NCBI GenBank assembly: GCA_033852075.1
Contig: JAWSVC010000011.1
Location: forward strand, 25,848-89,847
Reading direction: 5' to 3'
Source of the DNA: QZLE01 sp033852075
Lineage (GTDB): Bacteria; Pseudomonadota; Gammaproteobacteria; QZLD01
DNA length: 64,000 nucleotides
Numbering within the stretch: the stretch's first letter is position 1; every line of letters starts with the position of its first letter. Below, piece after piece: positions 52,480-62,622 of the stretch. The notes under the pieces are model-generated. The model saw only the letters and a program-made list of their open reading frames with translations. It ran no database searches and was not told the origin of the DNA. The position numbers were made by a program, and so were the translations under genes.

Positions 52480-53193
52480 ATGAAAGCACTATTTAAATCA
52501 ATCGTTGTAAGTGGTCTTTTGGCACTATCAAGTGTTGCTTCTGCAACTGTTATTCAGGGAGATGCTCTTCAGGGAGTTCTTAATGATATTACAGTTGATG
52601 GTGATTCATCAGTTAATGTTAACACTGATCAACTAGCTAATGATGAAGTATGGTCTCTAACTGCGACAGGTGGCTCAGTTGCTACATTGGTTATTGAACT
52701 TGCGGGTTATGCTAATATTAACTCTTTTGGCGTATATGATTATAGGGATCCTCTAAACTCAGTAGAGCTATTTTCTGGTTCGCAATCCCAGGGTGCACAG
52801 GCTCTTCTAACCATTAAAGATGATGGTAGTGTTATCGTTAACTTCCAGGATACTGGAGTTGACTTCTATGCAGATAAATTTGGTTATTATTTGAATTCAG
52901 GCGCAGGCGTTACTTTTTACTCTGATGCAAACCTAAACGGTGATGAAGATCATATGGTGACTTTTCAGGGTGAAGGCGATGAAGTTCAGTTACCCGGTTA
53001 TGCTCCAGGTACATGGACGGAAGACGAATATATCCTTGCTTGGGAAGATTTACCTCTAGATGTTGCAGATAAAGATTACACTGATTTTGTGGTAATGGTT
53101 GAATCAGTTCAGCCAGTTCCAGAGCCTGCTGTTCTGGCTATGCTTGGTTTAGGCCTTGCTGCATTTGGCTTTGTAAGCAGAAAAAGAAAATAA
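52480..53193 (+). CDS. PEP-CTERM protein with DUF4114-like domain
   Basis: The 237-residue exported protein has a signal peptide (cleavage after ASA, about residue 22). A region near 180-206 (LAWEDLPLDVADKDYTDFVV) is like DUF4114. The C-terminal 25 residues are a PEP-CTERM signal: VPEP at 213, hydrophobic helix and SRKRK tail. It sits between prsT and the export genes, where XrtA loci usually encode a sorted protein. Acidic residues such as DANLNGDED may bind calcium. Confidence 0.92.
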   Translation: MKALFKSIVVSGLLALSSVASATVIQGDALQGVLNDITVDGDSSVNVNTDQLANDEVWSLTATGGSVATLVIELAGYANINSFGVYDYRDPLNSVELFSGSQSQGAQALLTIKDDGSVIVNFQDTGVDFYADKFGYYLNSGAGVTFYSDANLNGDEDHMVTFQGEGDEVQLPGYAPGTWTEDEYILAWEDLPLDVADKDYTDFVVMVESVQPVPEPAVLAMLGLGLAAFGFVSRKRK

Positions 53194-53227
53194 TATCACA
53201 ACCAATTTTTTGGTAGGCGTGATTAAT

Positions 53228-53260
53228 TTAAAAAAAGGCTGTCTTTACAGCCTTTTTTTA
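53228..53260 (+). terminator. intrinsic terminator of the PEP-CTERM gene
   Basis: The stem AAAAAAGGCTGT pairs with ACAGCCTTTTTT around CTTT, with a further T-run. It separates the PEP-CTERM gene from the export operon, which therefore needs its own promoter in 53261-53470. Confidence 0.9.
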
Positions 53261-53484
53261 TTGCGAATATTACGTATCTAAATTATCCTAATACACCAAT
53301 AACTTAGGTTGTGCATGGGTAAAATAAGTATTTTAGTAATATAAATATGGAAAGTTTTGGTTTTCTGCAAACTTATGTTTAATCTCAATGACCTACTGAC
53401 ATTGAATCTTTAAGGGGGATTTTTATTATTGGGCTTTCGCTATTCATCAGAATCTCTCTCTTTTAAATTACTTAGGTGGTAAGT

Positions 53485-54102
53485 ATGAAATTTTCATTTA
53501 TTAAAATAATAGTCTGTGTTTTTGTTGCGACATTAATGGGTGGTTGTTTTGCTTCATATCCCGAAGCTCCTGTTTCTATTGGGAAAGATGGTAAGTCTAT
53601 AGAATATCTTATTGGTCCAGGTGATACGTTACAGATTTTTGTTTGGAGAAATACGGATTTAACTGTAGAAGTTCCGGTTAGACCGGATGGTAAGGTTAAT
53701 ACTCCTCTTATTGAAGATTTAGTTGCTGCAGGTAAAACTCCATCTGCTTTGGCAAGAGAAGTTGAAGGTTTACTTAAAAAATATATTAGAAACCCTCAGG
53801 TTACAGTTATAGTTAAGATGTTTGCTGGTGATTATGGGCAGTTGGTTAGAGTTATTGGTGAGGCGGGAAGCCCAATGGCAATGCCTTATCGATCAGGGAT
53901 GACTGTGCTGGATGTTATGATTAAAGTTGGTGGATTAACGGTTAATGCCTCAGGTAATAACGCCTCAATTATTAGAAATGAAAAAGGATTTTCCAAACAA
54001 TACAGAGTACGTCTTGATGATCTGATAAAAGACGGAGATATTACCGCCAATGTACCAGTAATGCCTGGTGATACTATAATTATTCCAGAAGCTTGGTTTT
54101 AG
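53485..54102 (+). CDS. polysaccharide export outer-membrane lipoprotein (Wza-like), XrtA type
   Basis: The ATG at 53485 is 5 nt after AGGTGG; an upstream GTG at 53476 overlaps that site. The 205-residue protein has a lipobox MGGC and the poly-export domain (YLIGPGDTLQIFVWRNTDLT; RPDGKVNTPLIEDLVAAG) with one SLBB. It fits TIGR03027, the outer-membrane export porin of XrtA loci. It starts the export operon. Confidence 0.93.
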   Translation: MKFSFIKIIVCVFVATLMGGCFASYPEAPVSIGKDGKSIEYLIGPGDTLQIFVWRNTDLTVEVPVRPDGKVNTPLIEDLVAAGKTPSALAREVEGLLKKYIRNPQVTVIVKMFAGDYGQLVRVIGEAGSPMAMPYRSGMTVLDVMIKVGGLTVNASGNNASIIRNEKGFSKQYRVRLDDLIKDGDITANVPVMPGDTIIIPEAWF

Positions 54103-54137
54103 GGTTGGATTGGTTCTGGTACAGGTTAAAATAAATA

Positions 54138-55745
54138 ATGCTTGAGTTTATTGAAAAGTTTCTTAGTTATCTCCGTAGTATATGGCGCTACCGTTGGTTA
54201 ATGTTGGCGGTGGCGTGGTTTGTTGGGGTGCTTGGTTGGGGGGCTGTGGTTGTGCTTCCGGATCAATATGAAGCAACAGCTACGGTACATGCAGATACAG
54301 AATCTATATTAAAGCCATTGCTTGGTAAATTAGTAGTTACAACAAATTTATCTGAACGTGTTAAGCAGATAAAGATGAGTCTTTTTACTAGGCCTAAGCT
54401 TAAGCAGATTGCGCGTATGGCTGATCTTGATATTGAGGTTTCTACCGAAGAAGAGGAGGAAAAACTTCTTAAGGATCTTGAGAAGAAAATCAAAATATCT
54501 CATTACAAGCAAAAAGATTTATATAAAATTTTATATGTTCACGAAAACCCGGTTGTTGCGAAGAAGGTTGTAAGTTCTATTCTAACTGTTTTTATTGAAA
54601 GTACTCTTGGGGCAAATAGAAAAGATACAGATGTTGCTCAAACATTTTTGGATCAGCAAATTGATGAATATAAAGATAAGCTGGAAGAGGCTGAAACTAG
54701 GCTTAAAGATTTTAAACGTGATCACATTGGGCAAATGCCGGGAGATCAAGGGGGGTATTATGCTCGCATGCATCGCGCAATAGATGACTTGGAAAAGCAA
54801 AAGTTAGTTTCTAACGAGCTTATGAATAAAAAACAAAGGTTAGAAAAACTTATCGAAGAACAAAAACAAGAAGCTATAGAGAGCGCACAAAAAATATCAC
54901 AAAAAAATAATGGTAACGATAAGCAAGAGCATGAACTTGATAAAGAGATAGAAGAGTATAAAACCACTTTAAGAAATTTAAAGCTAAAGTTTACTGAGGA
55001 ACATCCTGATGTTGTTCAAGTTAAAGTTGTATTAAAAGAATTGGAAGAAAAGAGAAGAACTGAGCTCGAGAAACAAAAACAGGAAAAAGTTGAGTTAATA
55101 ACCGAGCATCCATTGGAAGCCTTAAAGGAAAATCCTATTTATCAAGACTTATTGATATCTTTAGGGCAAACAGAAGCAAGTTTGGCCGTTTCTAAAGCAA
55201 GGTTAGCGGAATATCAAAGTCGGGTAGATAGTTTAAGGGCTAAAATTGATGTTTTGCCAACTGTTGAGGCTGAGCTTAAAAGTTTGAATAGAGATTACCT
55301 TATTCATAAAAAAAATTACGAGGCGCTTGTAGATAGGAAGGAATCAGCTCTTATTTCTCAGAATGTAGAGCAAAGAACTGACAATGTGAACTTTGATGTA
55401 ATAGATCCTCCTTTTGTTGGTTCAAAACCATCTGGTCCGCCCCGTATACTATTCTCTGGTGTTGTAATGTTATTTTCTGTTGTCTGTGGAATCTTTTTTG
55501 CGTTTTTTATGGGGCAGGTAAAACCAGTTGTTGATAATCAAAAAACCTTAGAAAAGGTTGCGGGGCGACCTGTTCTTGGTGCCGTTTCACTTATCGTTGA
55601 TAGTAAAAGGAAAATACGAAGGAAGCTAGAGGTTATAACCATCTCTATAGGTTTTGTTATCTATTTTTGCTTTTTTATCATAGTGGTTGGTATTCACTAT
55701 GCAGGAATTGATTTGGTTGCCAAACTCAGTCAAATGGTAGGGTGA
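54138..55745 (+). CDS. XrtA-type chain-length determinant protein (Wzz/PCP family)
   Basis: The 535-residue inner-membrane protein has membrane spans at about 20-40 and 430-450 (with another near the C-terminus, 505-525) and a long periplasmic coiled coil. The family is TIGR03007, which controls polymer length and works with the tyrosine kinase encoded 1 nt downstream. The proline-rich PSGPPRILF motif before the second span is typical. Confidence 0.92.
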   Translation: MLEFIEKFLSYLRSIWRYRWLMLAVAWFVGVLGWGAVVVLPDQYEATATVHADTESILKPLLGKLVVTTNLSERVKQIKMSLFTRPKLKQIARMADLDIEVSTEEEEEKLLKDLEKKIKISHYKQKDLYKILYVHENPVVAKKVVSSILTVFIESTLGANRKDTDVAQTFLDQQIDEYKDKLEEAETRLKDFKRDHIGQMPGDQGGYYARMHRAIDDLEKQKLVSNELMNKKQRLEKLIEEQKQEAIESAQKISQKNNGNDKQEHELDKEIEEYKTTLRNLKLKFTEEHPDVVQVKVVLKELEEKRRTELEKQKQEKVELITEHPLEALKENPIYQDLLISLGQTEASLAVSKARLAEYQSRVDSLRAKIDVLPTVEAELKSLNRDYLIHKKNYEALVDRKESALISQNVEQRTDNVNFDVIDPPFVGSKPSGPPRILFSGVVMLFSVVCGIFFAFFMGQVKPVVDNQKTLEKVAGRPVLGAVSLIVDSKRKIRRKLEVITISIGFVIYFCFFIIVVGIHYAGIDLVAKLSQMVG

Positions 55746-55746
55746 T

Positions 55747-56802
55747 ATGAGTACTATTGAAGAAGCAATGAATAAATATAAAAAGACTGGATTTGAAAAC
55801 ATTGATGAGCAGTCTGGTGATTTAGAGATAGCTAAGAAAGATAAAGAAGAGAATGTTACAGATCAAGATCTGGATCAAGCTGCAGACTTGCAAAGAATAG
55901 CTAGCGAATATGAAGATGAGTTAAACCCTCAAGAATTTTGGCATGGAAATGCAAATCAAGATACTAGTACCGTAGAAGAATCAAAATCTAAAAATGAACC
56001 TGTAGGAGTCAAAGTTTCACAGACTAATGAAAGTGGTTTATCAGAGGTGATGGCCTCAGATGGGATTTTTGAACTGAATTTTAAGGTCTTAAAAGAAAAG
56101 AATATTATTGTTCCTGGAGAAAATAATGATTGCCTTGTAGAAGAATTTAGGGGGATCAAAAGACCAATATTGAATAATGCGTTTGGACCAGTGTCTCAAG
56201 AGGTTAATAATTCTAATATTGTAATGGTTTCAAGTGCTCTTCCCGGAGAAGGCAAAACGTTTACTTCATTGAATCTGGCCATGAGTATGGCAACAGAAAT
56301 GGATACAACCGTTTTATTGATTGATGCAGATATTCCAAGGCCTTCGGTATCTGAATTAATCGGATTAGATCCAAATTTGCCTGGACTTATTGATATGTTA
56401 CTTGATGATAAGGTACAAATGTCAGATGTTTTGGTTAAAACTAATATTGAAAATTTAGCTATTCTTCCTGCAGGCAGGGGGCACGCTAATGCTACAGAGA
56501 TTATGGCCAGTACGGCAATGTCATCGTTAATGACAGAGGTATCTAAACGATATAGTGATCGTGTAGTTATTCTGGATTCACCGCCATTATTAATAACTAG
56601 CGAAGCCAAGGTTCTTGCTGAGAAAGTAGGTCAAGTTGTTATGGTGGTTGAATCTAATTTGACTTCTCATGAGCAGGTAAAACAGGCTATGGAGATGTTG
56701 GATGATAACGATATTGTTAATTTAGTGCTTAACAAATCAAGATATAAAACAACCCAGCCTTATTATGGTTCCTACAGTAGATATAAAAAAATAATTGGGT
56801 AA
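55747..56802 (+). CDS. XrtA-associated tyrosine kinase (BY-kinase)
   Basis: The 351-residue protein has a long acidic N-terminal region and an ATPase domain: Walker A SALPGEGKTFTSLN (about 160-173), Walker A' LLIDADIPRPS and Walker B VVILDSPP. The C-terminus carries several Tyr (YKTTQPYYGSYSRYKK), the usual autophosphorylation cluster. It matches TIGR03018 and should regulate polymerisation with the chain-length protein upstream. Confidence 0.93.
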   Translation: MSTIEEAMNKYKKTGFENIDEQSGDLEIAKKDKEENVTDQDLDQAADLQRIASEYEDELNPQEFWHGNANQDTSTVEESKSKNEPVGVKVSQTNESGLSEVMASDGIFELNFKVLKEKNIIVPGENNDCLVEEFRGIKRPILNNAFGPVSQEVNNSNIVMVSSALPGEGKTFTSLNLAMSMATEMDTTVLLIDADIPRPSVSELIGLDPNLPGLIDMLLDDKVQMSDVLVKTNIENLAILPAGRGHANATEIMASTAMSSLMTEVSKRYSDRVVILDSPPLLITSEAKVLAEKVGQVVMVVESNLTSHEQVKQAMEMLDDNDIVNLVLNKSRYKTTQPYYGSYSRYKKIIG

Positions 56803-56807
56803 TAAAA

Positions 56808-58196
56808 TTGGTTTTTTTATTTAAGCAAATAACCAGATTCATGATATTGGCAGCGTTTATAACCTGCTCAGTAGATGCTAGTGCTGCAAAAATTGATCTG
56901 GATGCTGGCGTATATTCAGAACTTCTCTGGACAGATAATGTGGATATTTCGGTTATACGCAGAGACTCAGATACCTACCTTTTGGTTAATCCATATATTC
57001 GTTTTAGTCGCGATGGTAATAGGATAAAGGCTAATATGGATTACCAGGCTAAGGCAACTGTTTACAGTCAGCATTCCGGAATGAATGATTTGCAGCATAT
57101 GTTTCGAGGGGATCTAGGTATAGAAATCATCAGAGATCGGTTTTTTACTGATGTTTATGTTGCTCAGGAAAGCGAAGTTATTAATGCAAATGAAGCAATA
57201 TCTTTTGATGGGCTGTTTTATGGTGCTAATACTACCGAAAAATATACTGCGCAAGTAAGCCCCAGAGGGAGCATTCCAATAACAGGTGATGTGGGAATCG
57301 ATTTTTCATCTAAGCATGGGAAGATTATTTATGATCATGGAATTGATAATATTGAAGAACACCAAGCTTACGCTTCTTTAGGAACTGGTGGAAGATCAGC
57401 TAAGTTTAATTGGGGCGTTAATGCAAGCAAACAATATACCCAAACAGGAAATGACTATCCTTCTGAATATGAACAGATTGATGTATCTGCTTCATATCCA
57501 TTCTTTAGCAGGATTATGCTGAATGGAAAGATCGGTGAAAAAAGAGAAGTATTGAGTTCATATATTAATAGATCATGGGATAGAGATGTTGTATGGCAGG
57601 GTAGTCTAATATATGCCCTTTCAAATAAGACAAGATTTGAAATTGGTGGTGGTAAGGATCTTTATAGCGATCTTGCACACGTGTCATTTTCTCATGTGTT
57701 GCCAAGATCGGTATTTTTGGCAAATTATACTCAAAGCGAAGTAACTCAATTAACAGATGATTTAAAAAATTCCACGGAAAAACAGGTTCCATATAAATTT
57801 GGCAGGCCACTTAATGATATATATGAACAAAAGAAGGGAACGGTTAATTGGAAATTAACGGGAGTAAAGAATACTGTTAATGTGAATCTAAGTGGTGAAG
57901 AGCGCTTCTATCGTAATCTAGGTGAGACTGAAATATTGCTTGATGCAAATTTAGTGTGGCAACATAAGATATCAGGAAGATCAAATATAGTTGCCAATAT
58001 TGATTGGTGGCGTTTGATGGATAGATCCGCAAGAAGACTTGATGATATGACTCTGTATTCCTTAAAGTATGATAGAAAAATCGGAACGAAAACTAAGTGG
58101 TTTACAGGCGTAAAAGCAGGGATTCGGGATGGTACTCAAGCAGCGCTTGAATATAAGGAATTTATGTTTCTTATTGGAGCTGAATTAAAGTATTGA
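56808..58196 (+). CDS. XrtA-associated outer-membrane beta-barrel protein (TIGR03016)
   Basis: The 462-residue protein has a signal peptide ending near SAA (about residue 28) and a barrel-like strand pattern up to the C-terminus (GAELKY). It matches the PEP-CTERM-system-associated OMP family TIGR03016, of unproven function in export. The start is TTG at 56808, 5 nt after the kinase stop; an internal ATG would cut the signal peptide short. Confidence 0.88.
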   Translation: MVFLFKQITRFMILAAFITCSVDASAAKIDLDAGVYSELLWTDNVDISVIRRDSDTYLLVNPYIRFSRDGNRIKANMDYQAKATVYSQHSGMNDLQHMFRGDLGIEIIRDRFFTDVYVAQESEVINANEAISFDGLFYGANTTEKYTAQVSPRGSIPITGDVGIDFSSKHGKIIYDHGIDNIEEHQAYASLGTGGRSAKFNWGVNASKQYTQTGNDYPSEYEQIDVSASYPFFSRIMLNGKIGEKREVLSSYINRSWDRDVVWQGSLIYALSNKTRFEIGGGKDLYSDLAHVSFSHVLPRSVFLANYTQSEVTQLTDDLKNSTEKQVPYKFGRPLNDIYEQKKGTVNWKLTGVKNTVNVNLSGEERFYRNLGETEILLDANLVWQHKISGRSNIVANIDWWRLMDRSARRLDDMTLYSLKYDRKIGTKTKWFTGVKAGIRDGTQAALEYKEFMFLIGAELKY

Positions 58197-58229
58197 TCAT
58201 TAGTGATCAAAAGCAAACTGGTAAAAGCC

Positions 58230-59330
58230 ATGTATGAAGAATTTTATGGACTAAAGGGTAATCCTTTTCAGTTAACTCCTAATATGGACCTGTTTTTTGG
58301 AAGTAAGGTGCATAAGCAGGGGTTTGCATATTTACAATATGGTCTTAAGCAAGCAGAAGGCTTTATTGTAATAACCGGGGATATTGGAACTGGTAAGACT
58401 ACTTTGGTTGAACGCTTATTTTCAGTTCTTGAGTTTGGGCCTGTTATTGCCTCCAGAATAGTTACAACTCAGCTAGATGGTGATGACATTCCGTTTATGG
58501 TTTGTTCTGCTTTAAAAATTGATACTAAAGGTTTAACTAAACCGCAGGTAATAGGTAAGTTAGAAGAATATCTGTTTTCTGTCGGTAAAGAGAACAAACG
58601 TGTGCTGTTAGTTATCGACGAAGCGCAGAACTTATCATTGCATGGTCTCGAAGAGCTTAGGATGCTTTCAAATCTTAGTTATTTGGGTAAGCCTGTTTTA
58701 CAGTGTTTTTTATTAGGTCAATTAGAGCTTCAGCAGTTGCTCGGACATGAATCGATGGAGCAGTTCCGACAGCGGATAATTGCATCATCTCATCTTGAAC
58801 CATTAACTCTTGAAGAGACAAGAGATTATATTTTATACCGACTGATTAAATCAGGATGGAAAAGTAGACCAGAATTTCATGAAGATGTATTTGAATTGAT
58901 TTATCAAAGTACTGGTGGAATACCTCGCAGGATTAATAGATTATGCAATAGACTGTTACTTTTAGGATCTATTGAAGAGCTAACTACATTTGATAAAGAG
59001 GTTGCCTGTAGGGTCGTTAAAGAACTTGAAAGTGAAATGGTAACATTTCATGAAACGACTCATAAGGCTCATGATGGGCAAGAGTCGGTATCAGAAGAAT
59101 TTTTGGACGATATTATACCGGATTCAGAACTGAGAAATATTGAACAGGATAAGCCTGCTATCAAAGAAAGTTATGATGAATATAAAGCAATAACTGCGGC
59201 AGCACTTGAAAGGGCTGAAGAAAAGATAGATACGCTGGAAAATAGAATTGGTAAACTAGAGATGAAGATAGAATATTTACATGAAATTCTATTTGGCAAT
59301 CTCAGAAAACAATTCGGTGATAAAGAATAA
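58230..59330 (+). CDS. XrtA-associated AAA ATPase (ExeA-like, TIGR03015)
   Basis: The family start MYEEFYGLKGNPFQLTPNMD puts the ATG at 58230 (366 residues); a GTG at 58203 is also in frame. Walker A is GDIGTGKTTL (about 50-59) and Walker B VLLVIDEAQNL (about 125-135). A C-terminal coiled coil follows. It belongs to the general secretion ATPase-like family of XrtA loci, which may help assemble the export machine. Confidence 0.93.
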   Translation: MYEEFYGLKGNPFQLTPNMDLFFGSKVHKQGFAYLQYGLKQAEGFIVITGDIGTGKTTLVERLFSVLEFGPVIASRIVTTQLDGDDIPFMVCSALKIDTKGLTKPQVIGKLEEYLFSVGKENKRVLLVIDEAQNLSLHGLEELRMLSNLSYLGKPVLQCFLLGQLELQQLLGHESMEQFRQRIIASSHLEPLTLEETRDYILYRLIKSGWKSRPEFHEDVFELIYQSTGGIPRRINRLCNRLLLLGSIEELTTFDKEVACRVVKELESEMVTFHETTHKAHDGQESVSEEFLDDIIPDSELRNIEQDKPAIKESYDEYKAITAAALERAEEKIDTLENRIGKLEMKIEYLHEILFGNLRKQFGDKE

Positions 59331-59390
59331 TTTCGTAATATGAATTTAATATGCTGATTCATATTTTTTGTTTGAATGAAGGAATTTAAA

Positions 59391-60524
59391 GTGGGAAGTA
59401 ACAAAAAAATAATGTGTGTAGTGGGTGCAAGACCAAACTTTATGAAGATAGCACCACTAATGGCTCAGTTTAACAAAACAGATTGTGGAATAGATGCCGT
59501 GCTTGTTCATACTGGGCAGCATTATGATGAGGCGATGAAAAAATCATTCTTCGATCAGTTAGGGATTCCAGAGCCTGATGTTGATTTAGGTGTTGGATCG
59601 GGTTCACATGCAGTGCAGACTGCAGAGATTATGAAAAGATTTGAACCAGAAGTGGATAAACATAACCCTGCAGCAGTATTGGTTGTTGGTGATGTTAATT
59701 CAACCATTGCTTGTGGTTTGGTTGCTGCGAAGAAGAATATTCCGGTTATTCATGTAGAGGCAGGGTTGCGTAGTCGTGATAGAACTATGCCGGAAGAGGT
59801 TAATCGAATTCTAACTGACCAACTTTCTGATTTGCTTTATACCACAGAGCGTGAAGCTAAAGACAATTTGGCGCAAGAAGGCATTGATAGTGATAAGGTA
59901 CAGTTTGTCGGTAACGTTATGATTGACACCTTGCGCAATAATCTTGAAAAGGCAACACCAGCTAAAGACATTTTTGTTACGAATGGTGGTAGTGCACAAT
60001 TTACCGGAGAAAACGGTAGTTACGCAATATTAACCATGCACAGGCCTGCAAATGTTGATAATGAAGAGGTATTGCGAAGTCTTTTGGAAACAATGAATGA
60101 AGTTAGTAAGGCAATACCTCTTGTTTTTCCTGTGCATCCGCGTACAGCATCTAAAATAGAATTGTTTAAGCTAGAATTTCTTTTGGATACAGATTCAATC
60201 TTAAGAATTCCACCGGCAGGGTACTTGGAGATGTTAGGTTTGATGAAAGATGCCAAGGTAGTTTTGACTGATTCTGGCGGTATTCAGGAAGAGACCACCG
60301 CGCTTGGTGTTCCTTGTATTACCTTGCGGGATTCTACCGAGCGACCAATTACAGCTACCGATGGCACCAATACTATTGTTGGTTCAGACCGTGAACTAAT
60401 TTTAAAAACCTTTGCAGATGTAATGGAAGGTAAAGGTAAGGCCGGGCGTATTCCTGAATATTGGGATGGGAAGACTGCGGAGAGGATTGCAGAACATTTA
60501 GAGTTGTGGTTACAAAAGTTATAA
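59391..60524 (+). CDS. wecB: UDP-N-acetylglucosamine 2-epimerase (non-hydrolysing)
   Basis: The enzyme makes UDP-ManNAc for polysaccharide. GTG 59391 follows AAGGA by 7 nt and is my preferred start (377 residues); an ATG at 59376 (382 residues) has no site. Motifs are VVGARPNFMKIAPLMAQF, HTGQHYD, HVEAGLRSRDRTMPEEVNR and DSGGIQEETTALGVPC. In XrtA loci this gene feeds ManNAc-type sugars to the polymer. Confidence 0.95.
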   Translation: MGSNKKIMCVVGARPNFMKIAPLMAQFNKTDCGIDAVLVHTGQHYDEAMKKSFFDQLGIPEPDVDLGVGSGSHAVQTAEIMKRFEPEVDKHNPAAVLVVGDVNSTIACGLVAAKKNIPVIHVEAGLRSRDRTMPEEVNRILTDQLSDLLYTTEREAKDNLAQEGIDSDKVQFVGNVMIDTLRNNLEKATPAKDIFVTNGGSAQFTGENGSYAILTMHRPANVDNEEVLRSLLETMNEVSKAIPLVFPVHPRTASKIELFKLEFLLDTDSILRIPPAGYLEMLGLMKDAKVVLTDSGGIQEETTALGVPCITLRDSTERPITATDGTNTIVGSDRELILKTFADVMEGKGKAGRIPEYWDGKTAERIAEHLELWLQKL

Positions 60525-60659
60525 CTACTATTGCGCTTTAGCCCTTAATTTCCGCGAAGGTGCATTGTTGTTCGGGGAAAATGCCATATCGGCGAAGGCC
60601 GTTATCCAGAGATAACTTGCTATAATTACAATATCTTAAAACAACCAGAGGCAAAAAGA
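60525..60659. promoter_or_regulatory. intergenic region with degenerate REP-like repeat and possible extended -10 promoter
   Basis: A degenerate copy of the ATACCGGC palindrome (60586-60608) and a TTCGGGGAAAA block shared with the 149-bp repeat are present. At 60618-60626 TGCTATAAT forms an extended -10, with no good -35, so the deacetylase operon may have its own promoter here. Confidence 0.4.
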
Positions 60660-61514
60660 TTGAAAAATGCCCTAACAGTGGACATAGAAGACTATTTTCA
60701 GGTTTCAGCCTTTGAGAAGGTAATTGATCGTAGTGACTGGGAAATATTGCCATGTCGTGTCGAGCAGAATACCGATAAAGTGTTGCAGATATTTGCAGAT
60801 CATAAAGTCAAAGGTACATTTTTTATTCTAGGGTGGGTGGCAGAACGTTATCCACAGCTAATTAAGCGCATTGCAGAACGGGGACACGAGATTGCAAGTC
60901 ATGGTTGGGATCATGTTCGTGTGATTCATATGACTAAAGATCAGTTTCGGGATGATTTGGAAAAGACCAAGGCATTACTTGAAGATCTTTCAGGAACACA
61001 GGTAAATGGTTATCGGGCGCCAAGTTATTCTATAGGCTCATCAAATTTATGGGCTTTGGAAGTACTACAGGAAACTGGTCATAAATACAGTTCTAGTATT
61101 TATCCTATACATCATGATCTATATGGAATGCCAAAAGCACCAAGATTTGCCTTTTATCCAAATGATCTGAATTTAATAGAAGTGCCGGTTACCACAACCA
61201 AGGTATTTGGGAAGAACTTTCCATGTGGCGGCGGTGGTTATTTTCGCTTGTTACCATATTTATGGTCAAAAAGAGCAATCAATAAGGTTAACAAGGTTGA
61301 TGGTGAGTCAGCTGTATTTTATTTCCATCCATGGGAGATAGATCCTGAGCAACCTCGCCAAAGTAATACTAATATTAAAACCAGGTTTAGACATTATACA
61401 AACCTATCGAAAATGGAGCACAGATTACAATTGTTATTGCAGGATTTTAGTTGGGATAGAATGGACAATGTTTTTCTGCAAGATAAAGAACTTCCCCGAA
61501 TAGAATTACGCTAA
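60660..61514 (+). CDS. XrtA-associated polysaccharide deacetylase (TIGR03006)
   Basis: The 284-residue NodB-fold enzyme probably removes acetyl groups from the polymer. The catalytic Asp is in VDIEDYFQVSAFE and the metal site in SHGWDH; GYRAPSYSIG is motif 3. No signal peptide is seen, so it would act in the cytoplasm or on lipid-linked intermediates. It starts with TTG at 60660 after AGAGG; the nearby ATG is out of frame. Confidence 0.92.
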   Translation: MKNALTVDIEDYFQVSAFEKVIDRSDWEILPCRVEQNTDKVLQIFADHKVKGTFFILGWVAERYPQLIKRIAERGHEIASHGWDHVRVIHMTKDQFRDDLEKTKALLEDLSGTQVNGYRAPSYSIGSSNLWALEVLQETGHKYSSSIYPIHHDLYGMPKAPRFAFYPNDLNLIEVPVTTTKVFGKNFPCGGGGYFRLLPYLWSKRAINKVNKVDGESAVFYFHPWEIDPEQPRQSNTNIKTRFRHYTNLSKMEHRLQLLLQDFSWDRMDNVFLQDKELPRIELR

Positions 61515-61541
61515 TAATTTTTTAAAAGAATTGAGAAAAAA

Positions 61542-62615
61542 ATGAGTGACACAATAGAGATTAAATTATTAACTCAGGATAAATATCAAGAATGGAATGA
61601 ATATGTAACCTCTAAAGAAGAGGGAACCTTTTTCCATTTGGCACAGTGGCAGCAGGTTATCGAAAAGGCTTTTGGCCATAAAACTTACATGTATTATGCT
61701 TGCCTAAAAGAAGGCGGTGCTTGCTCAAAAGAAGGTGCTGAAGCAGATGGCAAGATCGTTGGAGTACTTCCTCTTGGTCATGTTAAAAGTATGTTATTTG
61801 GTAATAATCTGGTAAGTATGCCGTTTACTGTTTATGGTGGAGCCGTTGCTGATTCTGATCAGATCCGAGAAAAATTGGAAAAGCAGGCATGCGAACTGGC
61901 TAAACAACTTAATGTAGATAGTCTCGAACTGCGTGAAAGAAAAATAAACAATCCGGACTGGCCAACCAAAGAGCTTTATGTAACCTTCAAAAAAGAGATC
62001 AGCGATGACGATGAAGAGAATATGAAGGCTATTCCTCGTAAGCAGCGTGCTATGGTGCGTAAGGGTATTAAGGCTGGTCTTGAAAGTGAGATTGATGAAA
62101 ACATTGATCGTTTCTTCGATGCTTATTCTCATAGTGTTTGGCGTCTTGGAACTCCTGTTTTTGCGAAAAAGTATTTTCAGGTTCTAAAGGATGTTTTTAA
62201 GGACCAGTGCGACATAGTTACCGTTACCAAAAATGGAGAAGTGGTAGCCAGTGTTATGAATTTTTATTTCCGTGATCAGGTTCTTCCATATTATGGTGGA
62301 GGCAAAGATTCCGCTCGTGCATTGGCTGGTAATGACTTTATGTATTGGGAAGTTATGCGCAGAGCAGTAGAAAAAGGGTGTAAGATCTTTGACTTTGGGC
62401 GTAGTAAGGAAGGAACTGGAGCATATAGTTTTAAGAAAAACTGGGGGTTTACGCCAGAACCGTTACCATACCAATATTATTTGGTAAAAGCCGATAGCAT
62501 GCCGGAGATTAATCCTAATAACCCTAAATATAAATTGTTTATTGATATCTGGAAAAAACTGCCTTTAGGTATGTCCAGGATTATTGGGCCAATGGTTTCT
62601 AAGAATTTAGGATAA
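61542..62615 (+). CDS. XrtA-associated FemAB-like N-acyltransferase (TIGR03019)
   Basis: The 357-residue GNAT-fold protein is of the FemAB-related family found only with XrtA systems. It may add an aminoacyl or acyl group to the polymer. Motifs include GTFFHLAQWQQVIEKAFGH and IFDFGRSKEGTGAYSFKKNW. About ten residues (GACSKEGAEA) are inserted between KEG and DGKIVGVLPLG compared with usual members. Confidence 0.9.
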   Translation: MSDTIEIKLLTQDKYQEWNEYVTSKEEGTFFHLAQWQQVIEKAFGHKTYMYYACLKEGGACSKEGAEADGKIVGVLPLGHVKSMLFGNNLVSMPFTVYGGAVADSDQIREKLEKQACELAKQLNVDSLELRERKINNPDWPTKELYVTFKKEISDDDEENMKAIPRKQRAMVRKGIKAGLESEIDENIDRFFDAYSHSVWRLGTPVFAKKYFQVLKDVFKDQCDIVTVTKNGEVVASVMNFYFRDQVLPYYGGGKDSARALAGNDFMYWEVMRRAVEKGCKIFDFGRSKEGTGAYSFKKNWGFTPEPLPYQYYLVKADSMPEINPNNPKYKLFIDIWKKLPLGMSRIIGPMVSKNLG

Positions 62616-62622
62616 AGGTCAA